64,000 nucleotides of DNA from Amycolatopsis sp. NBC_01480 (lineage in GTDB: Bacteria > Actinomycetota > Actinomycetes > Mycobacteriales > Pseudonocardiaceae): positions 4,836,001 to 4,900,000 of the forward strand of contig NZ_CP109442.1 in assembly GCF_036227205.1 (NCBI RefSeq), in the 5' to 3' direction. Positions 27,202 to 35,363 of this stretch are shown here, piece by piece (position 1 is the first letter of the stretch; each line of letters begins with the position of its first letter). The position numbers were made by a program, and so were the translations under genes. The notes under the pieces were generated by a model. That model was not told where the DNA came from and ran no database searches. It saw only the letters and a program-made list of their open reading frames with translations.

Positions 27202-27483
27202 TCAGGTCCGCGCGGACCTGACCGTCACGCGACGGCGCCCAGCTGTTCGGGACGCGGCAGGCCCGCGCCTTGCGGTGGTCACTACAAGTGATGACTGCGC
27301 CCGGGCCAGCGCGTCACACACCGCACTGATCCTGGCCGCCAACTCCTGGACATCCGCGCCGTCAACACCAACCCACAGCGCGCCGTCCAGCCCCGCCGTA
27401 AGCGTCACCGCAACGCGGCCGGCTACCGGCGCAGCGCGCCCATCACGTCCCTCGCCAGGTCCGAGAATCGAATCGGTCGACAT
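27202..27483 (-). CDS. Small hypothetical protein, 93 aa
   Basis: ATG 27483 follows GACTGGGAAG. The product is alanine/glycine-rich with a segment A-V-T-L-T-A-G-L-D-G-A-L-W-V-G-V-D-G-A-D-V-Q-E-L-A-A-R-I and a basic tail. There is no signal peptide. It may be a small ESX-associated or regulatory protein, but no family is recognised. Codon use is fair. It sits alone between the RHS 1 module and a frameshifted gene on the other strand. Confidence 0.45.
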   Translation of the reverse strand: MSTDSILGPGEGRDGRAAPVAGRVAVTLTAGLDGALWVGVDGADVQELAARISAVCDALARAQSSLVVTTARRGPAASRTAGRRRVTVRSART

Positions 27484-27758
27484 TTCTTCCCAGTCACCTC
27501 GTCCATGCACCCCAGGCTTCTACACAACCTGAGGTTACCCAGCTGAGTGCCCGGGCCGGTCCCTGCGTACCCCGAAGGTGGGCCGATACCAAGGCATGAC
27601 GACAGCCCACCTGGGATCGTCTCGACACTGCCGTCGTGGCACGGTTGCGCGGTCTGTGAGCCCTGCCGTTCCCGGGCTCGGGCACAGTCGCGCTCCTACA
27701 GAGTCGACAATAGCGTCGGCCACGAGCGGTTCAGTTCCTTCGAGGAGAGAGCGTCACG

Positions 27759-28585
27759 ATGACCAGTCGCAAAATGCCCCTCAACGCGGCTCAGCGGGAA
27801 GTCCTCGTGTGGGTGCGCGACGGGAGTCTACGACGATTGGTCACACCGTTCGGTGGCTCGGGCGCTGCACAACCGAGGCTTGCTCGCCGTGAAGGGCCAC
27901 GGCCCATCATGGGTTGCCTCGATCACCAAGGAAGGCGTCTATTACCTCGAGAACAACGCATACCTGCCTATGGAAGACGGCCGCCACCGTTCGTCGCCTT
28001 CTGACGCCAAGAGACCTGAACAACCCCCCAAGGCTCCAGCGCCGGGCACGCGGAAGCGGCCCGAGCCAAGCACAGCCGGACCTACTGTCACGCCGGCTAC
28101 GAAGCTGGTTGCGCAGAAGCGAGGACCGGTCGACAAGCTCATGCAGAAACTCCAGGACGCAGTCGATCATCGCGTCCTGGTATCGACTGACCAGGCACCC
28201 AAACAACGCCAGCTCGCGGCTTTAGCACGGCGGTTCGGGCGGATCCCAGAAGGGATGCGGCTGTCGTTCGAATACTGTCGACAAGACACCGGATACCGGC
28301 TGGCGATCACGCTGGAATCGCCGCCCGAATGGGAAACCAGGCTGCTGAATCAAGCCATGTCTACGACACCGCCGGACCCCGTTACGGCCGAACGTGGAGT
28401 GGCGCACCGATCAGGACGACTACGTGCTCGTGGCCCGCGACCCGCAGGCCACCTCCGCGCGCGTGACCGGGGTGCTCACCGAAGACAGCAACGACCTGAC
28501 AACCCAGGGCGAGATGGCCGTCCCCACCGGTCCGCTCGTGGACGCCGCAGACCTGGTCAAGACGGCCTTCCTGAACGAGCACTGA
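27759..28585 (+). pseudogene. Hypothetical protein with two frameshifts
   Basis: ATG 27759 opens M-T-S-R-K-M-P-L-N-A-A-Q-R-E-V-L-V-W-V-R-D-G, then the frame is lost at a GGG run. One base less continues G-V-Y-D-D-W-S-H-R-S-V-A-R-A-L-H-N-R-G-L and G-P-S-W-V-A-S-I-T-K-E-G-V-Y-Y-L, a winged-helix-like start followed by a proline-rich linker. Near 28380 a second shift gives V-E-W-R-T-D-Q-D-D-Y-V-L-V-A-R-D-P and ends L-V-K-T-A-F-L-N-E-H at 28585. Joined it would be about 275 aa, a known type of actinobacterial hypothetical with an N-terminal helix-turn-helix-like segment. Function is unknown. Confidence 0.5.
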
Positions 28586-28926
28586 CTCTCGATCCGCGCG
28601 GACCTACATGCACCGGTCCGAACCTCGGGCGGACGCCGCCCTGACCGTTGGGCTACGCCTCGCCGAGTTCGTGCCTAGCGGGCTGCATCAGCGGCTGAGG
28701 CCGGTTCCGGCGGTTAGACTGCACGGCCGAGGGAGGCGTCTTGTTTGATCGCCGACAACTGGACGGTGCGCGACTTCAGCATCGCCGTGGTGGTGAGCAG
28801 TGGCAGGGGGGCATGTGAACGCGGAAGATGACGCGACGCCGTCGGCGTCGCAGAAGCACAACGACTGGCAGTATCGGCGGGCTCGCATCATCTGGCCGGG
28901 GACTGCGAGCCAGCACCGGGGCATCC

Positions 28927-29829
28927 GTGACGAGTGAAGTTGTTGATGGCACGACCGACGGCGAGGACACTCGGCCTCGCGCTGGTCGTACGGGTTTCGC
29001 AGCCGACCTTGGTGCGGTAGCGGTATTCGGCTCGGCCGCTGCGTACGCGCTCGGGTACGCAGCTCAGGACAGTTTCTTCAGCGCGTTCGGGCTGAACCCG
29101 GATGAGGTGGGCATCGACAAGCTCTCGGCGTTGCTGCGGATCGTGCCGCTCGCTTCGATTTTCGGGTTCTGCCTGGTTCTGCTGTTCACGATGGGCATCG
29201 GCGTAGGGAACCTCATCCACAAGAAGCTGCCCGAACGGCTCAGCGCACGCTGGCCAGTCGCGGTGACCGCGCCGGTTCTCGGCGTCGGCCTGGTTATCGT
29301 CATGGCAATAGATCAGTCGTTGCCTGACCTGCCCGTGATCAGTGCGGGGGTGAACGTGTTGTGCTGCTGGTTAGGGACTGCGGTCGTGTGGATGGTTTTT
29401 CGCGCGGTCTGGGGCCTCCGGGCTGCTTCCGCGGCTGCCGCAGCCGCAGTAGTGATCCTTGCGACGGTCATCCTCTACGAATGGATTCCAAGCGGCGCCC
29501 AGTTCCTTCGCGCATCCGGGCAGGCTTCCGTGCGGCTCGACTTGATCGGTATCCGCTCGGGCTGGGTCGACGTGCGCTGGCACGATCCGCGACGACGGCC
29601 GCCGGAGCTGGCGGCGAATCCCCCAGGTTATGCGATCATGCCGCCGCCGCAGGTGCAGTTGCCTCGCCTGTTGGTGGTGCTTAACCAGTCGGGCGGCGTG
29701 TCGACGCTGTGGGACTGCGCCGCGAGCCGCATCTACACCGTGCGCGACGCGGACGCCGACGTGGTGCACATCCTTCCTGGTCGTGCCAACGGGACGCTCA
29801 TTGCCGCCTGGACCGGATGCGCAGAGTAG
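28927..29829 (+). CDS. Membrane protein, 300 aa
   Basis: The start GTG 28927 (V-T-S-E-V-V-D-G) is preferred to upstream in-frame starts that would add an Arg-rich leader. Four or five transmembrane helices are visible at about residues 26-45, 70-92, 112-130, 142-160 and 170-188. The C-terminal third is soluble and contains a beta-rich segment (L-L-V-V-L-N-Q-S-G-G-V-S-T-L-W-D). It forms a pair with the next membrane protein gene on the same strand, about 60 bp downstream. Such pairs of unknown function are frequent in actinobacterial accessory regions. No enzymatic motif is seen. Confidence 0.65.
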   Translation: MTSEVVDGTTDGEDTRPRAGRTGFAADLGAVAVFGSAAAYALGYAAQDSFFSAFGLNPDEVGIDKLSALLRIVPLASIFGFCLVLLFTMGIGVGNLIHKKLPERLSARWPVAVTAPVLGVGLVIVMAIDQSLPDLPVISAGVNVLCCWLGTAVVWMVFRAVWGLRAASAAAAAAVVILATVILYEWIPSGAQFLRASGQASVRLDLIGIRSGWVDVRWHDPRRRPPELAANPPGYAIMPPPQVQLPRLLVVLNQSGGVSTLWDCAASRIYTVRDADADVVHILPGRANGTLIAAWTGCAE

Positions 29830-29890
29830 TGCTGGCCAGCGTCGTTTCAGCATTGAGCCGCCTGCCCTTGCCCATGAATGCCGAGGGGAT

Positions 29891-30913
29891 ATGACGTTTC
29901 CACGCTGGTTGAGGTTGTTGCTGCTGTCGCCGTCCGTGGTGGCGATTGCGGTGGCCACTAGACTATTGCTGATCGCGAACCTCGACCCGACGGTGGCGAT
30001 GAAGATCGCGACCACCGGCGGTCTGGTCGGCACGCTGGTGGGTACGGTCGTGCCGCTGCTGCCTCCGTTCTTGCCATTGTTCGTGGTGTGGCTGGTCATC
30101 GCCCGCCGATACTTCCTGGCAGTCATGGCCGCCGTGTCGACAATTCTCGTGTCTTCGGCCAAGGTCACCTGGCGGGAGGGTTGGCAGCACATCCTCGATC
30201 AGGGGCCGGCGTTTCTGCCCGTCCAGTACACCTACCCGGGGTTGTGGGTCGTCGCGCTGCTGAGCTTGATCGCGGCGTGGGCGGCGACACCGAAACCGTT
30301 GAGGTGGCCCTCGATTGACGCCCTGGAGAAGGACATCGAGGAGAAGGTCAGGAAGATCGACAACGAGGCCACTAAAATTGATCTCCTCCAAGAGGGGTTC
30401 AACCATGTGACTGGTCGCCGTGAATTCACATCTGTCGATCTGCCATACATGAAGGCCACCCCGCAGCAGCGAAGGGAGTGGATTGCGTTGGAACGTGACG
30501 TGCTGCGGTTGGACGAGAAGGACAAGCGGCGTCGGAATGTCAAATGGCGTGTGCTCTATGCGATGGCTGTCGCTGCGTTCAGCGTCCCGCTGGTAGGTGT
30601 CGTCGCCGAGTTCTACGTGATCCCGGCGACCGGAAGCGATCCTGCGTTCATCCTCCGGCGGCCATGGGTGCCGCCGGAAATCGTGACCACGAAAGCCGGG
30701 CGGCCAATTGTGGGTTATGTGCTGTCCACTGCCGACAAGTGGTTCACCGTTCTCGTCGAAAAGGACCGGACGGTCAGCTATATCGCTGCCGACAACGTCA
30801 TCGGACGTTCGGTGTGCACACTCGACCCGGGCGTCAGCGCGAGTGCCGGCCCTCTGGTCCGCCTGCGCGGCGTCACAGGCCCCAACAGCAAACCCTGCCC
30901 CCACGTTTCCTGA
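29891..30913 (+). CDS. Membrane protein, 340 aa
   Basis: ATG 29891 has GAGGGG upstream. Helices lie at about 8-28, 36-60 (V-G-T-L-V-G-T-V-V-P-L-L-P-P-F-L-P-L-F), 64-85 and 112-130. A charged, probably cytosolic coiled-coil segment follows (D-A-L-E-K-D-I-E-E-K-V-R-K-I-D-N-E-A), then another helix near 225-245 and a soluble C-terminal domain (Y-V-L-S-T-A-D-K-W-F-T-V-L-V). Its role is unknown. It is probably co-transcribed with the preceding gene. The stop lies just 21 bp before a long palindrome at 30935. Confidence 0.65.
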   Translation: MTFPRWLRLLLLSPSVVAIAVATRLLLIANLDPTVAMKIATTGGLVGTLVGTVVPLLPPFLPLFVVWLVIARRYFLAVMAAVSTILVSSAKVTWREGWQHILDQGPAFLPVQYTYPGLWVVALLSLIAAWAATPKPLRWPSIDALEKDIEEKVRKIDNEATKIDLLQEGFNHVTGRREFTSVDLPYMKATPQQRREWIALERDVLRLDEKDKRRRNVKWRVLYAMAVAAFSVPLVGVVAEFYVIPATGSDPAFILRRPWVPPEIVTTKAGRPIVGYVLSTADKWFTVLVEKDRTVSYIAADNVIGRSVCTLDPGVSASAGPLVRLRGVTGPNSKPCPHVS

Positions 30914-30934
30914 CTTCGATAAGCGTTGGCTATT

Positions 30935-31025
30935 GGCGCTCCCTGAAAGTGGTCCTGTCGCTGATTGCGAGACCAACCCCATGTTGATCACGCAATCAGC
31001 GACAGGAACAAATTCGGAGAGCGCC
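30935..31025. repeat. Long palindromic element (35-bp arms, 21-base loop)
   Basis: Arms at 30935-30969 and 30991-31025 match at about 28 of 35 positions. The inner 17 bp (30953-30969 with 30991-31007, core CCTGTCGCTGATTGCG) are perfect. The outer edge carries AAATTCGGAGAGCGCC, also found beside the ISL3-like remnant at 2.9 kb. It behaves as two facing IS ends and may be a miniature element. It also lies between convergent genes and supplies the last codons of the minus-strand gene. Confidence 0.7.
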
Positions 31026-31487
31026 GTCATCGATCCTCTCCAGACGTTGGCGCTTCTGCTCTGCGGCCTGCTCCGCCGCCAGTCGCTCCCGCTCCGCGAC
31101 CTGCCAATGTCGTTGTTCCTCTTCCCAGCGCTGCCGGTCGCGCTCTGCTTGAACCGCCCACCGTCGCTGCTGCTCGGCGCGCTGTTGCTCGCGCTGCTGC
31201 TCCAGCCGGATTCTCTCGGCTTCGCGTTCGATCTCACGCTGCCGTTCCTCGGCTTCCCGGCGCGCCTCGGCTTCCTGCTGCTGCCGCTGCTTCCACGCCT
31301 CCTGGCGCTGACTTATCACCTCGTGGCATTCTTCGGCGTCGATGCTGGCAAGACTGGCCCAGAGCATTCGCCGCCGCGAATAGCTGGCGGCACTGACCCG
31401 GATCCGCCGGTACCGGGGCAGCACCTCGTGAAACACGACCGTCTCGTCCTGAACTCGACCAAGGTCACGCGCCGGGTCATCCCCCAC
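30996..31487 (-). CDS. Coiled-coil protein truncated by palindromic element
   Basis: The product is about 163 aa from GTG 31487. The N-terminal 60 residues are ordinary soluble sequence. Residues about 60-150 are an extreme charged coiled coil (runs such as E-A-R-R-E-A-E-E-R-Q-R-E-I-E-R-E-A-E-R-I). The last residues (G-A-L-R-I-C-S-C-R) are encoded inside the palindrome at 30935-31025, so the original C-terminus has been replaced. Function is unknown; the coil suggests a scaffold or tether. It starts back-to-back with the broken NYN gene, about 60 bp away. Confidence 0.5.
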   Translation of the reverse strand: MGDDPARDLGRVQDETVVFHEVLPRYRRIRVSAASYSRRRMLWASLASIDAEECHEVISQRQEAWKQRQQQEAEARREAEERQREIEREAERIRLEQQREQQRAEQQRRWAVQAERDRQRWEEEQRHWQVAERERLAAEQAAEQKRQRLERIDDGALRICSCR

Positions 31488-31546
31488 GAGCCCTCCCTGA
31501 AGTTGAACTCCGCAACGCTGTCGACGACGACGAACGGGGCGCCGGC

Positions 31547-31815
31547 ATGACCGCCGCCACAGGCCCAGGCAACGCCGATCAGGTCGCCGTCTTCATCGAC
31601 TTCGAAAACCTGGCGATCGGTGCCGCCAACAGCTTGCCCGACCAGACCAATCCGGTGCCGTAGGCGGCGCTTGAGCTGGTCTGCCGGGGCCACAGCAATG
31701 CCTCCATCCGCCGGGCCTACGCCGACTTGGCTAAGCCACAGTTCGGCAAATATCAGCAGGACTTGGCCATCAACGGTGTTGACCTCATCCAGCTGCACCG
31801 CTTCGGGATCCACCG
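31547..31815 (+). pseudogene. NYN-domain (PIN-like RNase) gene, stop and truncation
   Basis: ATG 31547 begins M-T-A-A-T-G-P-G-N-A-D-Q, then the NYN core V-A-V-F-I-D-F-E-N-L-A-I-G with the first acidic catalytic residues. A TAG at 31661-31663 stands where homologues carry tyrosine (N-P-V-P-Y-A-A-L-E). Sequence remains good after it (A-S-I-R-R-A-Y-A-D-L-A-K-P-Q-F-G-K-Y-Q, then N-G-V-D-L-I-Q-L) up to about 31815, where homology ends. The later catalytic aspartates are missing. A single TAC-to-TAG change plus a 3' deletion inactivated it. Confidence 0.75.
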
Positions 31816-31871
31816 ACGGATAGTTTCACGTCCATCGGTCGATCCGGTTTCCGGTTTCGAGTCGAAGTGCG

Positions 31872-32261
31872 CTATTTCTTGCGGCGCGTTCGCGATCGAG
31901 GCTGGGTGGTGACGGTTTCTTGCTGGGCGGTGTCGTACGCGGTGAGTACTTCGGCGGGGATGCGGCCCCGGTCGGAGATGGGCCAGCCGTTCTCGCGGGC
32001 CCATGCGCGGACGGCGCGCGTGTGTTCTCGGTTGGTGGCGACCTTGGTGCCGTTGGTGCTCGGTGTCGTTGAGCGTGTCTTGCGGCCCCCGGTGCGGCGT
32101 CCCGCCGCGACGAAGGGGGCGAATTCGTCGCGCAAGCGTGCGGCATTGTCGTCGGACAGGTCGATCTCGTAGGTGACCCCGTCCAGTGTGAACGGAACGG
32201 TCTGTGCGGCATCACTTCCGTCGATGTCGTCGACCAGGTCGACTCGGACTTTCTGCGCCAT
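31872..32261 (-). CDS. lsr2: Lsr2 nucleoid-associated protein
   Basis: The start ATG 32261 (M-A-Q-K-V-R-V-D-L-V-D-D-I-D-G) is the standard Lsr2 start, with GGAGG upstream; the longer frame is discarded. The product is 129 aa. The N-terminal half forms the beta-hairpin oligomerisation domain (T-V-P-F-T-L-D-G-V-T-Y-E-I-D-L-S-D-D-N-A). The C-terminal DNA-binding domain ends W-A-R-E-N-G-W-P-I-S-D-R-G-R-I-P-A-E-V, with the R-G-R minor-groove hook. Lsr2 is the H-NS-like silencer of AT-rich and foreign DNA in actinobacteria. The extra copy in an accessory region suggests control of horizontally acquired genes. Confidence 0.95.
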   Translation of the reverse strand: MAQKVRVDLVDDIDGSDAAQTVPFTLDGVTYEIDLSDDNAARLRDEFAPFVAAGRRTGGRKTRSTTPSTNGTKVATNREHTRAVRAWARENGWPISDRGRIPAEVLTAYDTAQQETVTTQPRSRTRRKK

Positions 32262-32358
32262 GGGCATCCTCCAGTCTTCTTTTATTCTCCGAACATAATT
32301 CCCCTGCGGGTAACAATTCACATTAGCTCCGGTCAATCAGTACTCTCGATGCGGGTCG

Positions 32359-32667
32359 CTATATCCTGTTGTGGTCCGGTCGGGAGCCGTGCGGCCGGTC
32401 GAGGGTCCGCTGCTCGCAGTGGCTGGTGGAAGGTCCGCGCAGGGTTTCCAGCGGCTGGTCAGCGGCAGCTGGACCGGTTGCCAATGCCAGCGTTGCGCGA
32501 GCATCCTCGGCTATCGTGCCTGCCGACTTGACTTGTTCCCCAGCCGCCTCCGCCTGACTCGAAGCCGAGCGAACGCCCTGCGCCAGCTCCCCGACGTACC
32601 GTCGCGTACCTCCTCGCCGACCTCGGAGATCACGACGGTACGTCGGCGTACCGACGAGACCGGCCAA
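32359..32667 (-). CDS. Small hypothetical protein (weak)
   Basis: This 102-codon frame has an alanine-rich helical middle (A-S-S-Q-A-E-A-A-G-E-Q-V-K-S-A-G-T-I-A-E) and moderate codon bias. No ribosome binding site or family is recognised. It may be a small structural protein or a chance frame. Confidence 0.3.
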   Translation of the reverse strand: MAGLVGTPTYRRDLRGRRGGTRRYVGELAQGVRSASSQAEAAGEQVKSAGTIAEDARATLALATGPAAADQPLETLRGPSTSHCEQRTLDRPHGSRPDHNRI

Positions 32668-32697
32668 GACGCAAGGAGCTGTATGTACTGCTACCAG

Positions 32698-32734
32698 GAA
32701 GAAGCGTTGCGGTCTGAGATCGCAACGCTTCTTC
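32698..32734. terminator. Intrinsic-terminator-like hairpin
   Basis: GAAGAAGCGTTGCG (32698-32711) and CGCAACGCTTCTTC (32721-32734) form a perfect 14-bp stem with a 9-base loop. The stem-closing pyrimidine/purine tracts could act in either direction. It stands alone between the minus-strand secreted protein gene at 33008 and the weak gene at 32359. It is the likely terminator of the 33673-33008 transcript; the rest of 32668-33007 holds no gene. Confidence 0.7.
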
Positions 32735-33007
32735 TGGTCTTCGCCGATGCGGGCCCGCTCGGTCCGGCCGTTTCGGGCTGGGTCAGCAGCCTGCAGTTTG
32801 GGCGGAATGCCGCGGCGCCGGCGGGTCTTGGGTCATGGCAACGGCTTTCAGACGGAAGGGCAAAGGGTGAGGGAGGCGGCCGGCTGGAGGGGGAATGTGC
32901 CTGGCCGCCTCCCTCGGGATGGTGTCCGTGGCACCACTCGATCCAGGTGCCGCGGCCACGAGCTCATCGGCCCGGCATGTGCCGGGCGACGGTCGCGACG
33001 GGGCACG

Positions 33008-33673
33008 TCAGCACCAGTTGACGTCTCCCGGGGAGTACGCGCGGTAGAGATCCGAACGCATCCATCCGTAGCTCCACGAGCCGTCGGAGTGCTGCACCCC
33101 GGTCCAGCCCCAGGTGTAGCCGCCGTTCGGGATCTGGCAGCTGACGTAGGCCGCCATCCCCGGGTAGGCCACGCCGGTCACCGAGCCGCTGGGCACCGAC
33201 GAGCGCAGCCGCGCGCCACTGACCAGGATCTGGACGTAGGAGCTGTTCGCGCTCGCCGCGGGGAGCGCGAAGCGGCTGGCGTGTCCGGTTCGTTGGTGCT
33301 GGGTCAGCGGACCGGTGGTCGACGAGACCGACCAGATCCGCTTGCTGTCCGGCGCGGCGACGAACCGGGGCTGTGCCTCGCTGGCGACTCCGACGTCGAG
33401 GCCCCGGACATTCCCGGCGGCCTCCGGCGCCTGGTGCGCGCCGCCGGAGGTGGCAGCGCCCGCGGCGCTGACACCCGCTAGCAGGCTCGAGCCGGTTCCG
33501 CCGTCACAGTGCCGGTAATCGCCTCCGCCGAGGTAGCCGCACGCCTCCGTGACGGAGGCGTGCCGGACCGGGTGTGCGACGGCAGCGGAGGCCTCTCCGG
33601 CGCCAGCGCATCCGAGGGCGAGGGTTGCAAACCCGATGAGAAGCGAGTTGCAAACCATGCTGGATGCGGACAT
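33008..33673 (-). CDS. Secreted DUF6355-like / SH3-like protein
   Basis: ATG 33673 has AGGGAGA upstream. The product is 221 aa. The signal peptide (N-S-L-L-I-G-F-A-T-L-A-L-G-C-A-G-A-G-E-A-S-A) and the following C-G-Y-L-G-G-G-D-Y-R-H-C-D-G-G-T-G-S block match the broken gene at 12103. The rest diverges: a Gly/Ala linker, then a C-terminal SH3-like beta domain (about 140-221) with S-S-Y-V-Q-I-L-V-S-G-A, A-Y-V-S-C-Q-I-P-N-G-G-Y-T-W-G-W-T-G and a final C. It looks like a domain swap on a shared secreted N-terminus. A 550-base leader precedes it, as for the paralogue. It is probably secreted; partner or target is unknown. Confidence 0.75.
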   Translation of the reverse strand: MSASSMVCNSLLIGFATLALGCAGAGEASAAVAHPVRHASVTEACGYLGGGDYRHCDGGTGSSLLAGVSAAGAATSGGAHQAPEAAGNVRGLDVGVASEAQPRFVAAPDSKRIWSVSSTTGPLTQHQRTGHASRFALPAASANSSYVQILVSGARLRSSVPSGSVTGVAYPGMAAYVSCQIPNGGYTWGWTGVQHSDGSWSYGWMRSDLYRAYSPGDVNWC

Positions 33674-34260
33674 AGTTTCTCCCTGGGAAGTTTGTCGGAT
33701 CGACTGAGAAACGTTCAGGTGAACGTCTACAAGTAATTTTTGGATTCTTTTTTCGCGGCAGATTAAAAATCGTCTATCGCAGCGGTGATTCACGTATCGG
33801 TTTCCCGTGGCGCAAGGTGGCCTCCGGGGCGACCAGATGGGAGCCGCGCCGAGGGCTGGGGGTGTCTGGCCGTCCTCACGTGCTTCTCGGTTCGGGCCAG
33901 AAGCCGGATTTGTCAGGCGAAGACTGCATGGCCGGCACGGAGCGGCGGGCCCCGCGCCGGGGCGAGGTCCACTGGGCCTGACTGCGTCCCGACCGGCCTG
34001 GACGAGACCCAAGGGAGACCTGGTTCGCGCTGCCGGGCGGCGTCTGACGACACCGATGGCGTCGCCCAGCAGTGCTGCGCGTCGACCGGGCGATGGGTTG
34101 ACTCGGCAGTCCGGGGGCGAGCATCGCCGGGGAGATGGTTGATCCGCATGGATCGACGATCGCCGATACATCGCTCCTGGAAAAGAAAATGGCGAGCACA
34201 AATTTGTGCCGATCCGGTGTGAAAGTTGTGACACTCTTGTCAAGGTGGCAATGATTTCCG
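33674..34260 (-). ncRNA. Candidate structured leader (copy 2)
   Basis: This is the minus-strand counterpart of 11557-12102. It keeps, in order, TTGACA, the perfect palindrome GCACAAATTTGTGC (34196-34209), the hairpin at 34030-34072 whose loop contains TCGGTGTCGTCAG, and purine-rich segments before the gene. In the hairpin one stem pair has changed from A-T to a G-T wobble, so pairing is kept in RNA. The long plus and minus frames over it are broken differently in the two copies, which argues against coding. Confidence 0.5.
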
Positions 34261-34392
34261 ATAACTTGGAACGACGACCGAAAAGCCTAAGCTGAAAGTG
34301 TTTCGCATGTTCGGAAGTAACAACGATGGATCGTGAGATTTTTCGCTGGCAGCGTCGAGGATTGCCGTCGGAGTGTGAGCTAGGAGAAGCGC

Positions 34393-34765
34393 ATGAACAA
34401 GCCGGTGAGGACAGCGACCGCGGACTTGTGCCTGAGTTATGGCCAATTCGTCATCAGGGACTACAGCCCGGACTATCCCGCCCCAGGCCTTGCCTATCCC
34501 CACGGCCTGGTCGGGGCGGATTTCAGGGGCGTCCGTCCTCGCCGGCATCGACACAGGCTGGGGCACCGTGCCCCTGCGGGGTGCTGGACTCCGAGCCTGA
34601 CTCGGTGGAGCTCGACCAGTTCTGCAGGATGCCTTGTTTCAGGACAAGCACTACGAAGGGCTGCTCCATCGCCCGATCGCGTTGCCAGGCATGGGCGCCG
34701 AGGGCTGGTTCGGCGAGTTCGGCAACGTCCCGACCCGCGACCCGCAGCGCGGATTCCGCCGCTGA
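34393..34765 (+). pseudogene. Hypothetical gene with three frameshifts
   Basis: ATG 34393 starts N-K-P-V-R-T-A-T-A-D-L-C-L-S-Y-G-Q-F, and the frame is lost near 34530. Successive frames carry S-V-L-A-G-I-D-T-G-W-G-T-V-P-L-R-G, then V-L-D-S-E-P-D-S-V-E-L-D, then F-Q-D-K-H-Y-E-G-L-L-H-R-P-I-A-L-P-G-M-G ending F-G-N-V-P-T-R-D-P-Q-R-G-F-R-R at 34765. All pieces look like one conserved actinobacterial protein of unknown function of about 124 aa. No intact copy is present in the window. Confidence 0.5.
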
Positions 34766-34915
34766 CCATCCGCGCAACCTCCCGCAGCCGTAGACCAGGT
34801 GGAGAGGCCTGAACTGCAGTTATTCCGCGGCCCGGTCGTCTGCGCGGGTCGCGGCACGGCAGCGTGAGTGCGATCATGGATGGTCTATCTGTCGCGAGTG
34901 AATGGGGAGTTCACG

Positions 34916-35269
34916 ATGGTGACGACGACGCGCGAGGATGTTCGGACCGGATTCTGCGCCGCGATCCTGCTCGGGATCGGCGACGACGACAGCGTCGATT
35001 GCGTCGCGGAGCGGGACTTCGGCACCGAGGACCAGGCCCGCCGCTGGATCGAGCAGACCCTGCCTGCCGCCGCGATGCCGGACTGGGTGCACCAGCGCCG
35101 GCACGGCACGGCCGGTGTGTTCCTGTTCGGCGCCTATCAGGAAGGGGTCCGCATCCATGAGGACGGCGTCTCCTACTGGGTGCCGTTCCCCGACGACGCC
35201 GAAGAACGGACCGCCGATCTGGTCGGCGGGACGGTCCGCTGGTGGCCTGCTGGTCGGAAACGATGGTGA
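34916..35269 (+). CDS. Hypothetical protein, 117 aa
   Basis: ATG 34916 is chosen because GGGGAG lies about 9 bases upstream. The product is acidic and soluble, with D-F-G-T-E-D-Q-A-R-R-W-I-E-Q-T-L-P in the middle and a beta-rich end (V-F-L-F-G-A-Y-Q-E-G-V-R-I-H, Y-W-V-P-F-P-D-D-A-E-E). No family is recognised. It stands just outside the RiPP-like locus, convergent to its decayed kinase gene, with no obvious link. Confidence 0.6.
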   Translation: MVTTTREDVRTGFCAAILLGIGDDDSVDCVAERDFGTEDQARRWIEQTLPAAAMPDWVHQRRHGTAGVFLFGAYQEGVRIHEDGVSYWVPFPDDAEERTADLVGGTVRWWPAGRKRW

Positions 35270-35363
35270 ACCGCCCAGCACGCCAGGCTCATCTTCGGTA
35301 CCTCGGCCCCATACGGCCGTTCGCCGCGACGTTGACGTCGGCCGTCGGTGTGCGGCGGGAGGG

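Noticed and set aside
33674..34243. N-terminal extension of the secreted protein gene to 34243
   Set aside because: A signal peptide and ribosome binding site mark ATG 33673 as the start; the upstream part is the leader shared with 11.6 kb, where the frame is not kept.
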